From NCBI RefSeq assembly GCF_965363235.1, contig NC_134846.1:73444724-73508723 (forward strand): a stretch of DNA of 64,000 bases, given 5' to 3'. Of the stretch, positions 24,432-35,400 are shown one piece after another. The stretch's first letter is position 1. The number at the start of each line of letters is the position of its first letter. Below the pieces are notes generated by a model. That model saw only the letters and a program-made list of their open reading frames with translations, made no database searches and was not told where the DNA came from. The position numbers and the translations under genes were made by a program. The DNA is from Mytilus galloprovincialis (Eukaryota; Mollusca; Bivalvia; Mytilida; Mytilidae).

Positions 24432-26383
24432 CACTGAAAATCTAAATTAGTCACGATGACTATTCAGTTAGTCAAATATCAGCCGAAAGGTAGTCAAAAG
24501 CATATATGACTACCCATCAAGTCATTATGATTACCTGCATGGTCAATTGACTATGTTAGTGGTCACAGCACCACGTGGTGTAGAGTATCGAATTTCACGC
24601 GCACTCATTCGCGTTCCCTTTGTTCCAAAGATTGTGTAGATGTAAACAAACCAGAAGGCACGAAAACTGTTATTTTGTCAAATAAACCAATTGTTTAAAG
24701 TAAGTATGATGTATATTTGTTTTAATTCTAACTTACAAAAATTGAATTTAAGAAAAAGAAGTGTATAAATGAAAGTAATATCGGCACATGTTGACGTAAC
24801 GACAATAAAAAACGGGGGGATATGTATACGGGATATCAATTTTGATACACATATAACGTATTGTCGATTGAAAAGAGTATTTAGCGATATCTTTTTTTCA
24901 CCTGAGCAAAAACTGATAAAAAGAAACACTGCTATCGATATTCACAACAATGAATTAAAAACGCAGGGTGGCTGTCAAGATCCTGGTGCTTACATTACAA
25001 TGCTGTGATATAGGATGGGTGGCTGTCAAGATCCTGGTGCTTACATTACAATGGTGTGTTATAAGATGGGTGGCTGTCAAGATCCTGGTGCTTATATTAC
25101 AATGTTGTGTTATAAGATGGGTGGCTGTCAAGATCCCGGTGCTTATATCACAATGTTGTGGTATAAGATGGGTGGCAAGATCCCGGTGCTTACATTACGA
25201 TGTTGTGGTATAAGATGGGTGGCTGGCAAGATCCCGGTTCTTACATTACAAGCTGTGGTATAAGATGGGTGGCTGGCAAGATCCCGGTGCTTACATTACA
25301 ATGTTGTGGTATAAGATGGATGGCTGTCAAGATTCTGGTGCTTACATTAAAATGTTGTGGTATAAGATGGGTGGCTGTCAAGATCCTGGTGCTTACATTA
25401 CAATGTTACAATGTTGTGATATAGGATGGGTGGCTGTCAAGATCCCGGTGCTTACATTACAAATTAATGGTATAAGATGAGTGATTAAAATAAAAAAATT
25501 GGTTTTTTCTTTAAACTTTTAACATGACTGATATGCTTGTTTATTGTTATATTTTAGCTTCTAAAATGATACAATTATATTTTTCAGCAAATGAAGACAT
25601 TGCTATTTGTATGAACACAGGTGAGAGATTGTTTTACCATAGAGAATACCACACTGACACATGCAGAGTTGATACCGACAAAATATCTGAAATAAACACT
25701 TCAAATTAACAATGAGTTTATAATAAATTTGTTTTCTTTATTTGATTTTTAGACTTTAATATATGTCACTGAGTAATGGTTACACATGGAAACTTAAGAT
25801 AAAGGAAGGTTTTGAACATGAGCACTTTGTGGTCCTATACTATTGTCATTGTTAGTATTGCTGCTGTGGTATTTTAATGATATTTTATTCCAGATGTATT
25901 TGTCAATCCTATGGAAGAGAAACAACAAAAAGAAGAATAACAGAAGAAAGAACCATAACAGCACGAAACGGAATGAAACGCACACAAATTAAATGGTAGA
26001 ACAAAAAACACAACACAAATTAAAATAACAGTCTAACAGTCGTGACTATTCACAGTAATCATGTTGACTAACCAACATGGTCACTTCCGACTATTTCAAT
26101 TAGTCAAATGGACTGCATTCAATTGTCAAACTGACAAATGTGCATAGTCAATTGAACAATCCAATTCGTCATAACGAGTATGACATATAGTCATTTTGAC
26201 TTCCTAACATAGTCATAATGACCACCCTACTCAGTCAAATGTGACTAACCATCTAGTCAAATGACTAAGAACAAAGTCAAATGACTAAGAACATAGTCAA
26301 AATGATTAAAGTGCATTGTCATCTAGAGGACAGTCAAAATGACTAATTAAATTGGTCAAATTGACTTATTTAGATTTTCAGTG
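24432..26383. mobile_element. Non-autonomous CACTG-ended DNA transposon with subterminal repeats
   Basis: The left end reads CACTGAAAATCTAAATTAGT and the right end is its reverse complement (ATTTAGATTTTCAGTG at 26368-26383), with TA flanking both sides. Inside each end lie many short AGTCA and TGACT words: about eight in 24450-24560 and about twenty or more in 26030-26370. CACTG termini, a 2-3 bp target duplication and crowded subterminal repeats are traits of the EnSpm/CACTA superfamily. No transposase is visible, so this would be a non-autonomous derivative. Superfamily assignment is inference. Confidence 0.65.
24963..25483. repeat. 51-bp tandem array, about ten copies
   Basis: Unit contains GGGTGGCTGTCAAGATCC, then GGTGCTTACATTACAATG, then a TTGTGGTATAAGAT tail. 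Copy starts are at 24967, 25018, 25069, 25120 and onward, with small deletions in the fifth and sixth and a short insertion in the last. Because 51 is divisible by 3, several frames stay open (for example GGCQDPGAYITM repeats). I take these as consequences of the period, not as a protein. The array lies inside the CACTG-ended element. Confidence 0.9.
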
Positions 26384-26699
26384 TATCTATCCTGGCACTT
26401 TAAAACCAATAAGACTGAAACAACTTATACGTATTGTTTATGAATGTGTCAGTCTCGTCAATTAACCAAAAAATAATGTGATAATCAGGACACAATAAAC
26501 AAATACGTATACATCATTCGGTTATAATGTTTGTACATGTGTTGCTATAACTCTTTTTTAAATAGAATGATGTTATCGTCAAAATAACGGGGCATTGTTC
26601 TAACAACAATATTATTCCACTATATGTAGAAATTTAATAAATATACAAGTATTTGATTTGTTAAGAATTTCCCTCGCGAAAAAGGTATGCTATTTTTAT

Positions 26700-27195
26700 T
26701 AGTTGTTTTTTGTTGAGGTTTTTGGCTTTTTTGTTGTTAGGGATGAGGGATGGGGAAATACCATGCCACGTCTTGGTTTTTGCTCTTGTTTAAGGTTTTT
26801 GTGCTTTGTATCGATCTGATAAATTAATCCTTATTTTGGCTTTTTCTTCAGTTGTTCTGTTACACCACTGTCCCAGGTTTGGGGAGCGTTGACGCTCATA
26901 ATCATGTTTAACCCTGCCACATTCTGTATGTTCCTGTCCCAAGTCAGGAGCATGTAGTTCCGTGGTTGTCGTTTGCTCATGTCTGTCATATTTGTTTTTC
27001 GTAAATTGTTTTGTTATCCTATCTGTAAGGTTTCCCAATTCAAATGTTTCATAGTTTTCAAAGCCGATTCAATATACGGTATGGGTTTTTCTCATTGTTG
27101 ACGGCCTATGGTTGCCTTGAACTGCTTACATCAACTTCATTTGAACTTTGGTGGATACTAGTAATTGTCTCATTGGAAATCATACCACATCTCCA
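26700..27195 (-). repeat. Long copy of the CCAATGAGACAACTCTCC-type repeat (inverted)
   Basis: Shares TGCTCTTGTTTAAGGTTTTT-like and TTGTGCTTTGTATCGA phrases, ACACCACTGTCCCAGGTTTG and CCTGTCCCAAGTCAGGAGC with 48.8-49.24 kb, and the TCATTGGAAATCATACCACA tail with others. Non-coding. The open frames here are shadows. Confidence 0.7.
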
Positions 27196-27404
27196 ACAAA
27201 TATATCGAACTACAAGTAAATTTAAAATGGGGAAGCCAATAAAAGATGTCAAATTTAAACGATATCAATCAACGGAACAAGTGAAATTCCTGACTTAGTA
27301 CAAGCATGTTTCGAAGACAATGAACCTGATTTTATAGCTAGCTATATTGAAATTTAGTTAAACCTTGAGTCGGTTTCACCAAAAAATACGACTAAGATTG
27401 ATTG

Positions 27405-27545
27405 TAATAAAATTGAGAATGGAAATGGGGAATGTGTCAAAGAAAAAACAACCCGACCATAGAACAGACAACAGCACAAGGTCACAAACAGGTCTTCAAT
27501 GCAGCGAGAAATTCCCCCACACAGAAGCGTCCTTCAGCTGACCCC
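27405..27545 (+). repeat. Repeat fragment abutting the GPCR exon
   Basis: Block with TTGAGAATGGAAATGGGGAA, ACAACAGCACAAGGTCACAA, GGTCTTCAATGCAGCGAGAA and AGCGTCCTTCAGCTGACCCC. Parts recur at 32770-32830 and 37710-37800. Its right border coincides with the 3' border of the GPCR exon at 27543. Confidence 0.65.
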
Positions 27546-27699
27546 TCAGTTTTTGATTTATTACGGTTTGAAAGAGGTGCTCGTATAGCCATGAATCTTT
27601 CAAGTGATATCGTACATAAATGAAGTATAGAAGATGTGCACATGAAGACATCAGCAGTCACAAAAAAATCACAAAGAACTGGTCCAAACAACCACTGAC
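27543..27699 (-). CDS. Biogenic-amine GPCR (5-HT2-like), single exon with TM3
   Basis: Minus-strand exon of a rhodopsin-class receptor for a monoamine. After an AG acceptor (TTTATTTTTTCAG) it encodes QWLFGPVLCDFF, with the conserved extracellular Cys at the top of TM3. FVTADVFMCTSSILHLCTIS follows, with the Asp that binds the amine. Next are SLERFMAIRAPL, an ERF in place of the usual DRY, and RNKSKT of intracellular loop 2. The ILHLCTISLER wording fits 5-HT2-type receptors of invertebrates. The exon runs out at GAGG followed by GTCAGC, but that donor falls in a repeat whose usual sequence starts there. The exon may therefore be cut short. No other exon of this gene was found within the window. 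It may be a real exon with long introns or a stranded, dead fragment. Confidence 0.65.
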
Positions 27700-28078
27700 C
27701 TGAAAAAATAAATATGGTTCATTCCCTCTATTCCCACTTTTTATAAATCTGGTAAGAAAAGGTAAAATTTCATGTGGGAATAGAAGGAAAACTTGTGAAA
27801 ACACAGGATTATACTGTACAAACAATTTTTAATCAACTGTTAATTGACCAGTGTGTTTTTTTTTATTAGAACAGGTAATAAGTTATTTTTGAATCTGTAT
27901 GAATTCTGTTTTTTTTTAAACAAAATAAATAATGAAGTAAAGTTAACAGTTTTCACCCATTATTTTTTATCTTTGATTATTGGTCCAAGTAATTATATTT
28001 TAAAGTATACTTTTATTCCACATCTTAAGCCAACAGGAATCACCAAAAGCATTAAATTATCGTTTATTTAAGATTACT

Positions 28079-28345
28079 TTGGAGTTTCAGAAATATTTAT
28101 TTTGGATGACCGGCAGATATCCATATTTTTTTAAATTTGGAACTTTTAACATGAAATCTCCAATAGAAACTGGAAGATGGCAAAACATAGAAAGAGAAAA
28201 CAGAAAATGTGTATTTTGTAATTCAGATGCCATTGGTGATGAATACCATTACATTTTTAATTGTTCAGCTTTCGATAATTGTAGAAAACAATGTATTTCA
28301 TTTTACAATTCAAGAGAAGTCCGAGGCCGATGTCCGAAGAGGTAA
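28079..28345 (+). pseudogene. C-terminal fragment of a non-LTR retrotransposon reverse transcriptase
   Basis: About 88 residues. KSPIETGRWQNIERENRKC is followed by a CCHC-type cluster C-x2-C-x11-H-x4-C (KCVFCNSDAIGDEYHYIFNC) typical of the region after the RT domain in LINE-type elements from animals. No RT core motifs are found upstream, and the frame runs out soon after, so it is a 5'-truncated or eroded copy. Confidence 0.65.
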
Positions 28346-28504
28346 CAAAATAAAATTAACAAAATGACAATAATACATAAATAACAACAGACTACTAGCA
28401 GTTACTGACATACCAGCTCCAGACCTCAATTAAACTGATTGAAAGATTATGTCTTCATCATATGAATATCAGATACAATCCCTTCCGTGAGGGGTTTAGT
28501 ATTA

Positions 28505-28745
28505 TGCCATCATAAAATATATGAGAAGGACATAACCCGTGTCATGTATACTGTATACTAAATTGTTCATGAATACAACCAATCTTAGTTTTTTTTGTGA
28601 AACCGACTTATATCTCTCTATGGAAATTAATGGTAAATTATTTTGGTAAACGAGAGATAACTCAAATGTTCCATAGGCAATTGAAAATGAGTAAACATAA
28701 TAATCATGTTTTACCAGATTTATAAACAAAAATGATGTATCATCT
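28505..28745. repeat. Direct repeat R1, copy 1
   Basis: Matches 29500-29735 nearly base for base over ATATGAGAAGGACATAACCC, the GTCATGTATACTGTATACTA stretch and TGTGAAACCGACTTATATCT. The minus-strand frame across it is not a gene. Confidence 0.85.
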
Positions 28746-28769
28746 TTATTGCTGTGCCATAGTTAAAAT

Positions 28770-29460
28770 ATAAACATTTTTGTACTTGGCACAAAACTGA
28801 GGAAGGGTGAGGTAGAACCTCACCCTTCCCCAGTTTCTCAGCCTCATACAAAAGAGTTTATATTTTTCTGACATTGACCTTATATTGTATATTTATGCTT
28901 AACGTAATTATCGATTATTTCCACGAAGCCACATCTGATTCAGAACCTAATGATTAGCATCGGAAATTCTGGTCCGTCTTATGCCAGATTTACTGCGTAT
29001 ACAGTACTAGTAGAATTGCGTAATTTAATGCCCATCGGGAAAATGTCAATGTCTTGTGAAGCAATACATATTATAACGATTCAATAGTTAAGGCAATACT
29101 TATCACTCTTCCACGAGTACAATGGGGTGAGCGTCAATCTTCCACGAGTACAATGGGGTGAGCGTTTGAAAATTAAACAATCAAATGCAACATCCTTTGA
29201 ATATTGTGAACGCATCAGAATAATAATAATAAAAAAAAAATACGCGAAAATTACCTTTTTTTCAAAAAGTGAATAAAAAGCGTTTTAGTTACTAGTACAA
29301 CTTATCCAACAACAACTGGACCAGTAGTTAATTCTAGATTCATTTTCAACAAAACTTGCGTAAATTTGATAAACATCTAAACAATAGTTATCCATGCATT
29401 TTAATTTGTGATTGCTCTGCAGATTAATTCATCATTGAACAAGTTGAAAAAATTCATGTT
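28770..29460. repeat. Direct duplication R2, copy 1 (with extra hairpin)
   Basis: Matches 30655-31300 over most of its length (TTCTGACATTGACCTTATAT, ACGAAGCCACATCTGATTCA, GCCCATCGGGAAAATGTCAA). This copy carries an additional 28-bp hairpin at about 28803-28830 (GGGTGAGGTAGAACCTCACC core) and a duplicated 32-bp TTCCACGAGTACAATGGGGT unit at about 29108-29165 that copy 2 lacks. Confidence 0.85.
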
Positions 29461-29499
29461 TAAAAGAAATACCCCTTGAAACATAAATTTTAAAAGAAA

Positions 29500-29735
29500 A
29501 TATATGAGAAGGACATAACCCGTGTCATGTATACTGTATACTAAATTGTTCATGAATACGATCAATCTTCGTTTTTTTTGTGAAACCGACTTATATCTCT
29601 CTATGGAAATAAATGGTAAATAATTTTGGTAAAGGAGAGATCATAGGCAATTGAAAATGCGTAAACATAAAAATCATGTTTTACCACATTTATAAACAAA
29701 AACGATTTATCATCTTTACAGCTGTGCCATAGTTA
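29500..29735. repeat. Direct repeat R1, copy 2
   Basis: Second copy of 28505-28745, with a short deletion around 29640 (AACTCAAATGTTCCA missing). Confidence 0.85.
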
Positions 29736-30654
29736 AAACTTTTCCATTATATAGATTAATATTATTTGTGAAAGTTTCGAAGATCATTCCTCCATACCTC
29801 TTATATTTTTGAGACAAAATTCAGTTAGTGAGTTAATTGTCCCAGTTTACAGTAAAGAGTAACTGGAGACATATTATAATTGTAGTGAATGTTCTTAATC
29901 TGAAACAAATACGGGTATTGTATATTTTATGTTCCAGTCCAAATGTAGGTAAAATAAAATTCAGTTATCTTCTATGTTTGAAGAAGAAGACTGCTGAAGA
30001 TTCTGACAGAAAGATATTTGGCTCAAAATTGTGATAATTTTATTATTTAAGATAGAAATCATATACATATAATTTCTGGAATTAAAAATGGTGGCTACTC
30101 TTTGTTACAGACTAGTTAATCGTGGAATTACATCCTCGATATATCAACCCACACCCCAAGGTCACTGAGGAATAGAATTATGGTCACTTAAGTCTTCTTC
30201 CAACCAGCATTCAAAATCTTGCCTAGGTTGAACGTCCGTTCTGATGCCTAATGTAGAGAGTGCCACGATCTTTGCAAGTTGAAAACCTCTTGATGGGTCC
30301 GTAGGTTGCCTTTCACAAGTAAAAAATTCTGTCCTTATTCGGTAATAGTATTTACTAATTTGCCAATGGCAGTGCAAACTTCCCGAAGGCCTCTTTTACA
30401 GGACCTACCTATTGTATGTATTGTTATTTCCTTCATGTCTTTACAGAGTTACACTTCATACTACAACTAATTATACCCTAAATATAGTAACACAGCTATA
30501 TTTTGTGCAATATCAATTTCATCATGGAACACTTTTTCCACAGTCATTGGTTCATTCAGGGACGAAAATAAGTTTGAAATGTGTGTTCCTATTTAATGCA
30601 TATCCATTTATCAATTTAAGAGTTGCAGCATAAAAGCAATATAAGGTCAATGTC

Positions 30655-31300
30655 AGAAAAATATAAACATTTTTGTACTCGGCACAAAACTGAGGAAGTT
30701 TCTCAGCCTCATACAAAAAAGTTTATATTTTTCTGACATTGACCTTATATTGTATATTTATGCTTAACGTAATTATCAATTATTTCCACGAAGCCACATC
30801 TGATTCAGAACCTAATGATTAGCATAGGAAGTTCTGGTCCGTCCTGTGCCAGATTTACTGCGTATACAGTACTAGTAGAATTGCGTAATTTAATGCCCAT
30901 CGGGAAAATGTCAATGTCTTGTGAAGCAATCCATAATATATAACGATTCAATAGTTAAGGCAATACTAATTAATCTTCCACGAGTTCAATGAAGTGAGCG
31001 TTTGTAAATTAAACAATCAAATTTAACATCCTTTGAACATTGTGACCTCATCAGAATAATAATAAAACAAATACGTGAAAATTTCTCTTTTTCAAAAAGT
31101 GAATAAAAAGCGTTTTAGTTACTAGTACAACTGATCCAACAACCAGTAGTTAATTCCAGATTCATTTTCAACAAAACTGGCGTAAATTTGATAAACGTCT
31201 AAACAATAGTTATCCATGCATATTAATTTGTGATTGCTCCGCAGATTAATTCATCATTGAACAAGTTGAAAAAAAAAATTTCATGTTTCAAAGAAATACC
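30655..31300. repeat. Direct duplication R2, copy 2 (without hairpin)
   Basis: Second copy of 28770-29460. The hairpin insertion is absent (AAACTGAGGAAGTTTCTCAG is continuous). Confidence 0.85.
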
Positions 31301-31619
31301 CCTTAAAACATGAATTTTAAAAGAATTGTGCGCTTTTGTGAAATGCCATTCCTTTGATTTTGGTTTTGTCAAGTTTCATGGTCAATGTGTACGACAGGGT
31401 TTTGAAAATTAAATTTCGAGGCCTTTCGTACTTTCCAAACATTTCCTGAGTCAGTCATGATTTTGTTAGGCTGCTGAACTTTGTATCTATCAATTGATAC
31501 ATGCATCATATATCAATCCCAAATTTTTAATTGGAATGTAAACGTCTAATATAAAGATAAGTTGAAAAAGTGAAATTGCGAGCTACTGCTCACTGATGAT
31601 ACCCCCGCCGCAATCGGAT

Positions 31620-31990
31620 AATATTAATAGTGTAAAAATATACAAGTGTTCGGTAAACAGGTTGTTGTTAAGTAATGAATCTGAAAACGCATCACACGGT
31701 ATAGCTGACTTATATGAACCCTGAAACCAAATTTCAGAAATCCTTGTATTGTAGTTCCTGAGAAAAATGTGACGAAAATTTTCAACTTGTCTATCAGGTG
31801 TAAAATGGTAGAAGTGTTCGGTAAACAGGAAGTTGTCGCGTGATGAATCTGAAAACGGATCACACAGTATAGCTATATATATAATATTCATGGGACGAAA
31901 GGACTGACGGAATGATGGACTGACGGGTGGATGGATGAACAGACAGGTAAAACAGTATACCCCCCTTTTTCAAAGTGGGGGTATAAAAAT
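31620..31990 (-). repeat. Interspersed repeat with internal duplication
   Basis: Two copies of a TGTTCGGTAAACAGG ... TGATGAATCTGAAAACG ... ATCACACGGTATAGCT block about 165 bp apart. A stretch of GGACTGACGGAATGATGGAC/TGGATGAACAGACAGG and a CAAAGTGGGGGTATAAAA end follow. I recognise this end as a frequent mussel repeat. The 102-aa minus frame is explained by the duplication. Confidence 0.65.
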
Positions 31991-32469
31991 ATCTTTTATC
32001 CTATGGTCCTCTTGCTTTAAACAGGATCGTGTAACAATCTATAATTGCAATTCAACCATATCTTACCAAACAAGTATCATTATGCATACAAAGATCTATA
32101 AGCTGGTCGGTTATCGCATAAGAATATTTATTTACAGAGAGACGATGCCAGCACTGACACTATCAGAAAACAAAACAGCAAATAGACTTTATGCGGTCTG
32201 CATGAATTTATTCAAACATGCGAATACTTAATGATGGACATTCAATTTTAAGAAGATTTTAAGGTAATTTACTTTAATATTTCATAGCATGTGAAGGTAC
32301 GTAAAATTATCATTATATATAAAGGTAATAAGCTGCAGTGCATCCATGTATACTGTTAAAACACCTCTGTTGAAACATGCACATTAGATTGTTCTTTTCC
32401 AATATATTGGAATTATAATTCATTTTGAACACAAGCTTAAATATTGCAAAAATCATAACATAATTGTCT

Positions 32470-35400
32470 CTACATTCTTGACAAGTCATATGTAGCAATT
32501 CTTTGATCCCTATCATCCTCCCAAGTCTTCGCTGCATCCTCACCTAGTATTTTCCTCATGACCAGCCTCATCAGACGATCACAGTCGCCATACATCCGGG
32601 AACCTAATAGTTTCCCGTCCTTATCTGTTTCCGTACAATAGTCATCGTAAGGGGTGGTTTGTCTGTAAGTAAAAAGTGAAACTTTTACATATAGGATAAT
32701 ATAATATAATATTCAAATTTTAGTAAGATTAATCTGAGAATATTACATGATAAATGGACTACACCTCAATAAAATTGAGAATGGAAATGAGGAATATGCC
32801 AAAGAGACAACAAACTCGACCAAAGAGCAGAAGTCTAGATTCTCCAAAATTTTATCATATAGAAGCAAAACTCTATATTATTTTTGCAAAAAGTGGAAAA
32901 AACAAAAAACAATAACGAGATTAAAACTCATGCACGATCATTTCCATTGCACCGGTTACTTACGATCTCTTTTTGCATGAATTACTTTATAAATTCTATA
33001 AATCTGTTTCCTTTGGTTTTATCCCAAATATGCCTCAATTTACAAATCTCCAAATAGATTTGAAAGACAAATGATTAAACAGAATGTGCTAGCTACCTAT
33101 TGCAAATAATAAGTCTGTTCGGTTTCTTTCCCATGGCAACAAGATCAGAAGCTGGAGTTACTCTCAAGGTTGTCCCTAAACAAAGAACAAGGTCAGCTTT
33201 CTCTGCGTTGTCTTCTGCAGAACGTAAAACCGGGCCTTCTAAATAATCTCCAAAATTGATGATAGTATTCATCATGTATCCTCCACAACCCTATAAAACA
33301 AATCATATGAAATATTTCAAATAAGATGGACTACCAATTCAAAACAAACTCAAGTGTAATTCCATCAACGTTTTTTATGTGATTTTTGCTTTGTCATAAA
33401 ACACCATCAGTGACAGTAAATATTTGTTATGGAAAAAGCAAACAATTTAAAACGATGATATGACAGAATGGTGTGTATAAAGTACAACTGCACTGGCCTT
33501 CGGTGCTTTTATCATTCATCGCTTAATAAACTGGTATCTTTACCATAATTCATTTCCTACTGTGTTGAGCTTAAGGTGTGTTATGATTTTGTCATTTCAT
33601 TAGGGACTTTCCGTTTACAAATTTCCTCGCAGCTCAGTATTTTTGTTATTTTACTTTTGACTTTTATTATTGAGTATAGGCCTTTAAATATTTAAATTAA
33701 AAAAAAAACTTCACTTTATTACAGCAGTCATATTTTCCACTATTATAATTGGTTGCATCAAAATGTATTTGAAAAAAAAAATTCAAATCTACTTAGAAAT
33801 AAATGCCTACAGGATTTTGACACATGTTTCCAGTTCTGTGGTTGATTTTACATCGTTCACATTTACGGGGTGGCACTTTTTGTTTCTGAGCAGCAGATCT
33901 GATGTTAGTGTTGCGCATACGTCTTGTTTCACATTTTTCACATTTCTCCTCAAAACCATTCCCATGAAGTTCTGAAATCTTCTGTGCAGGAATACCAGAA
34001 AGTCTGTGAAGTCCATCCGTGTTCTGGCTGATTAAATATTTCATAATTCCCATGTCCAGTAACTTGCAGATTGCCTCGTGAGTATACGTTGGAAGGCGAT
34101 AATCTCGTTTGTTTTGTTTTCCTGGTCCCGATGAGGCAGATTTAGAACCTGAAAAAGAGAAATTTGTCTTAACTGAAAACTTGCCTTGTTTGAATTAAGA
34201 TGTACGAAGTAAACATCAATATAATAGAAAATGTATTATTATTCCAGCATTTCGACATAAACAGTCAAAAGATAGACATTAACACATGACATGGGTAAAA
34301 TCTCGTTGTTCTTACTGTGCTATAATCTGAATAATGCACAGCTAACGTGTGCATTAACTACCTCAGATAAACTGCACAGTTCAAATTTATAATATTCTTA
34401 TCTTTAGGGGCGTTTCCTGGATTCTGAAAGGGGGTGTGACATGTATTCTATAAAAATAAAAAATATCAACGAATGTAGCGAGACTTAAAACGTTTCGTTC
34501 TCCAATTCAAGGATGCACAACCTATTCGAACCCCTCCCCCCAAAAAAAAATAAAATAAAACGAAACGTAGATGAACTACAAAGACTTCTTGACAAACGAG
34601 GCCCCTTCCTTTTTTATTATTTAAACTGGGACATGCAATATTTTATTTTATTTTGTGTACACAGTGTAAATCTTAAATCAGTGTTTTAAAGTCAGAACAG
34701 ATACACATGTAATAACGATTTTTTGAAGTTTCTGTCAAAAAAGAAATCATGTACTTAATTTTTAGACTCAATGAAATTCATTACGACTTTTGGCATATTT
34801 ATTCCTATAAAGGGACTATTTGGGTATCGAATTTAAATTTGGGGTCGGGTGAGGGGGTTAAAGATTGGATATCAAATTGTTGTTTCTGTTTATTCAACAT
34901 TTTAAATTTATGTACTAAAATCTTCCTCGTTTCTCTAAGCATATCATTAAAGAAAGAAAGCAATTAATCTTTACTCAATAACACCGATTTGAAAGTACAA
35001 TATGTCAACGTATTAATCGTCACTGATTGCAAGAGAAAAAAAAATACGAATAAATTTAACAGAAAGATAGAAAAAAAAAACAATTAAATCGCAAATAATG
35101 TAAAAATTGATAAAAGAAACCTAGATATTTAAAACAAAAAATAATAATTTAAAACGTACCAACCTCTTACTACATAAAGGCTCATTTCCCCCTTTCTTTA
35201 CTCTACAAGAAACTTTACTAGGACTGAAGTCGTGGATTGCGGAAAATCGTTTGAATATTGCTAAAACGTTCACGTAAATAGATGGCGTCATGTGTTAAAA
35301 CAGTTATTGGCCAATCAAATCGGTATATTGGATTTAATCTGCACGTTCGTCACCCAAGCTGTGCAGATTAAATCCAATATACCGACTTGCTTGGTCAATA

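Noticed and set aside
24968-25480. Repetitive peptide frames (GGCQDPGAYITM and others)
   Set aside because: Explained by the 51-bp tandem array. Three frames are open at once, as expected from the period rather than from selection.
28502-28729. 75-aa minus-strand frame, first thought to be a receptor fragment near the GPCR exon
   Set aside because: The same sequence recurs at 29.5 kb with indels that break the frame, so it is repeat DNA.
31583-31891. 102-aa minus-strand frame
   Set aside because: Made of two copies of a repeated block in a known-looking interspersed repeat. No protein character.
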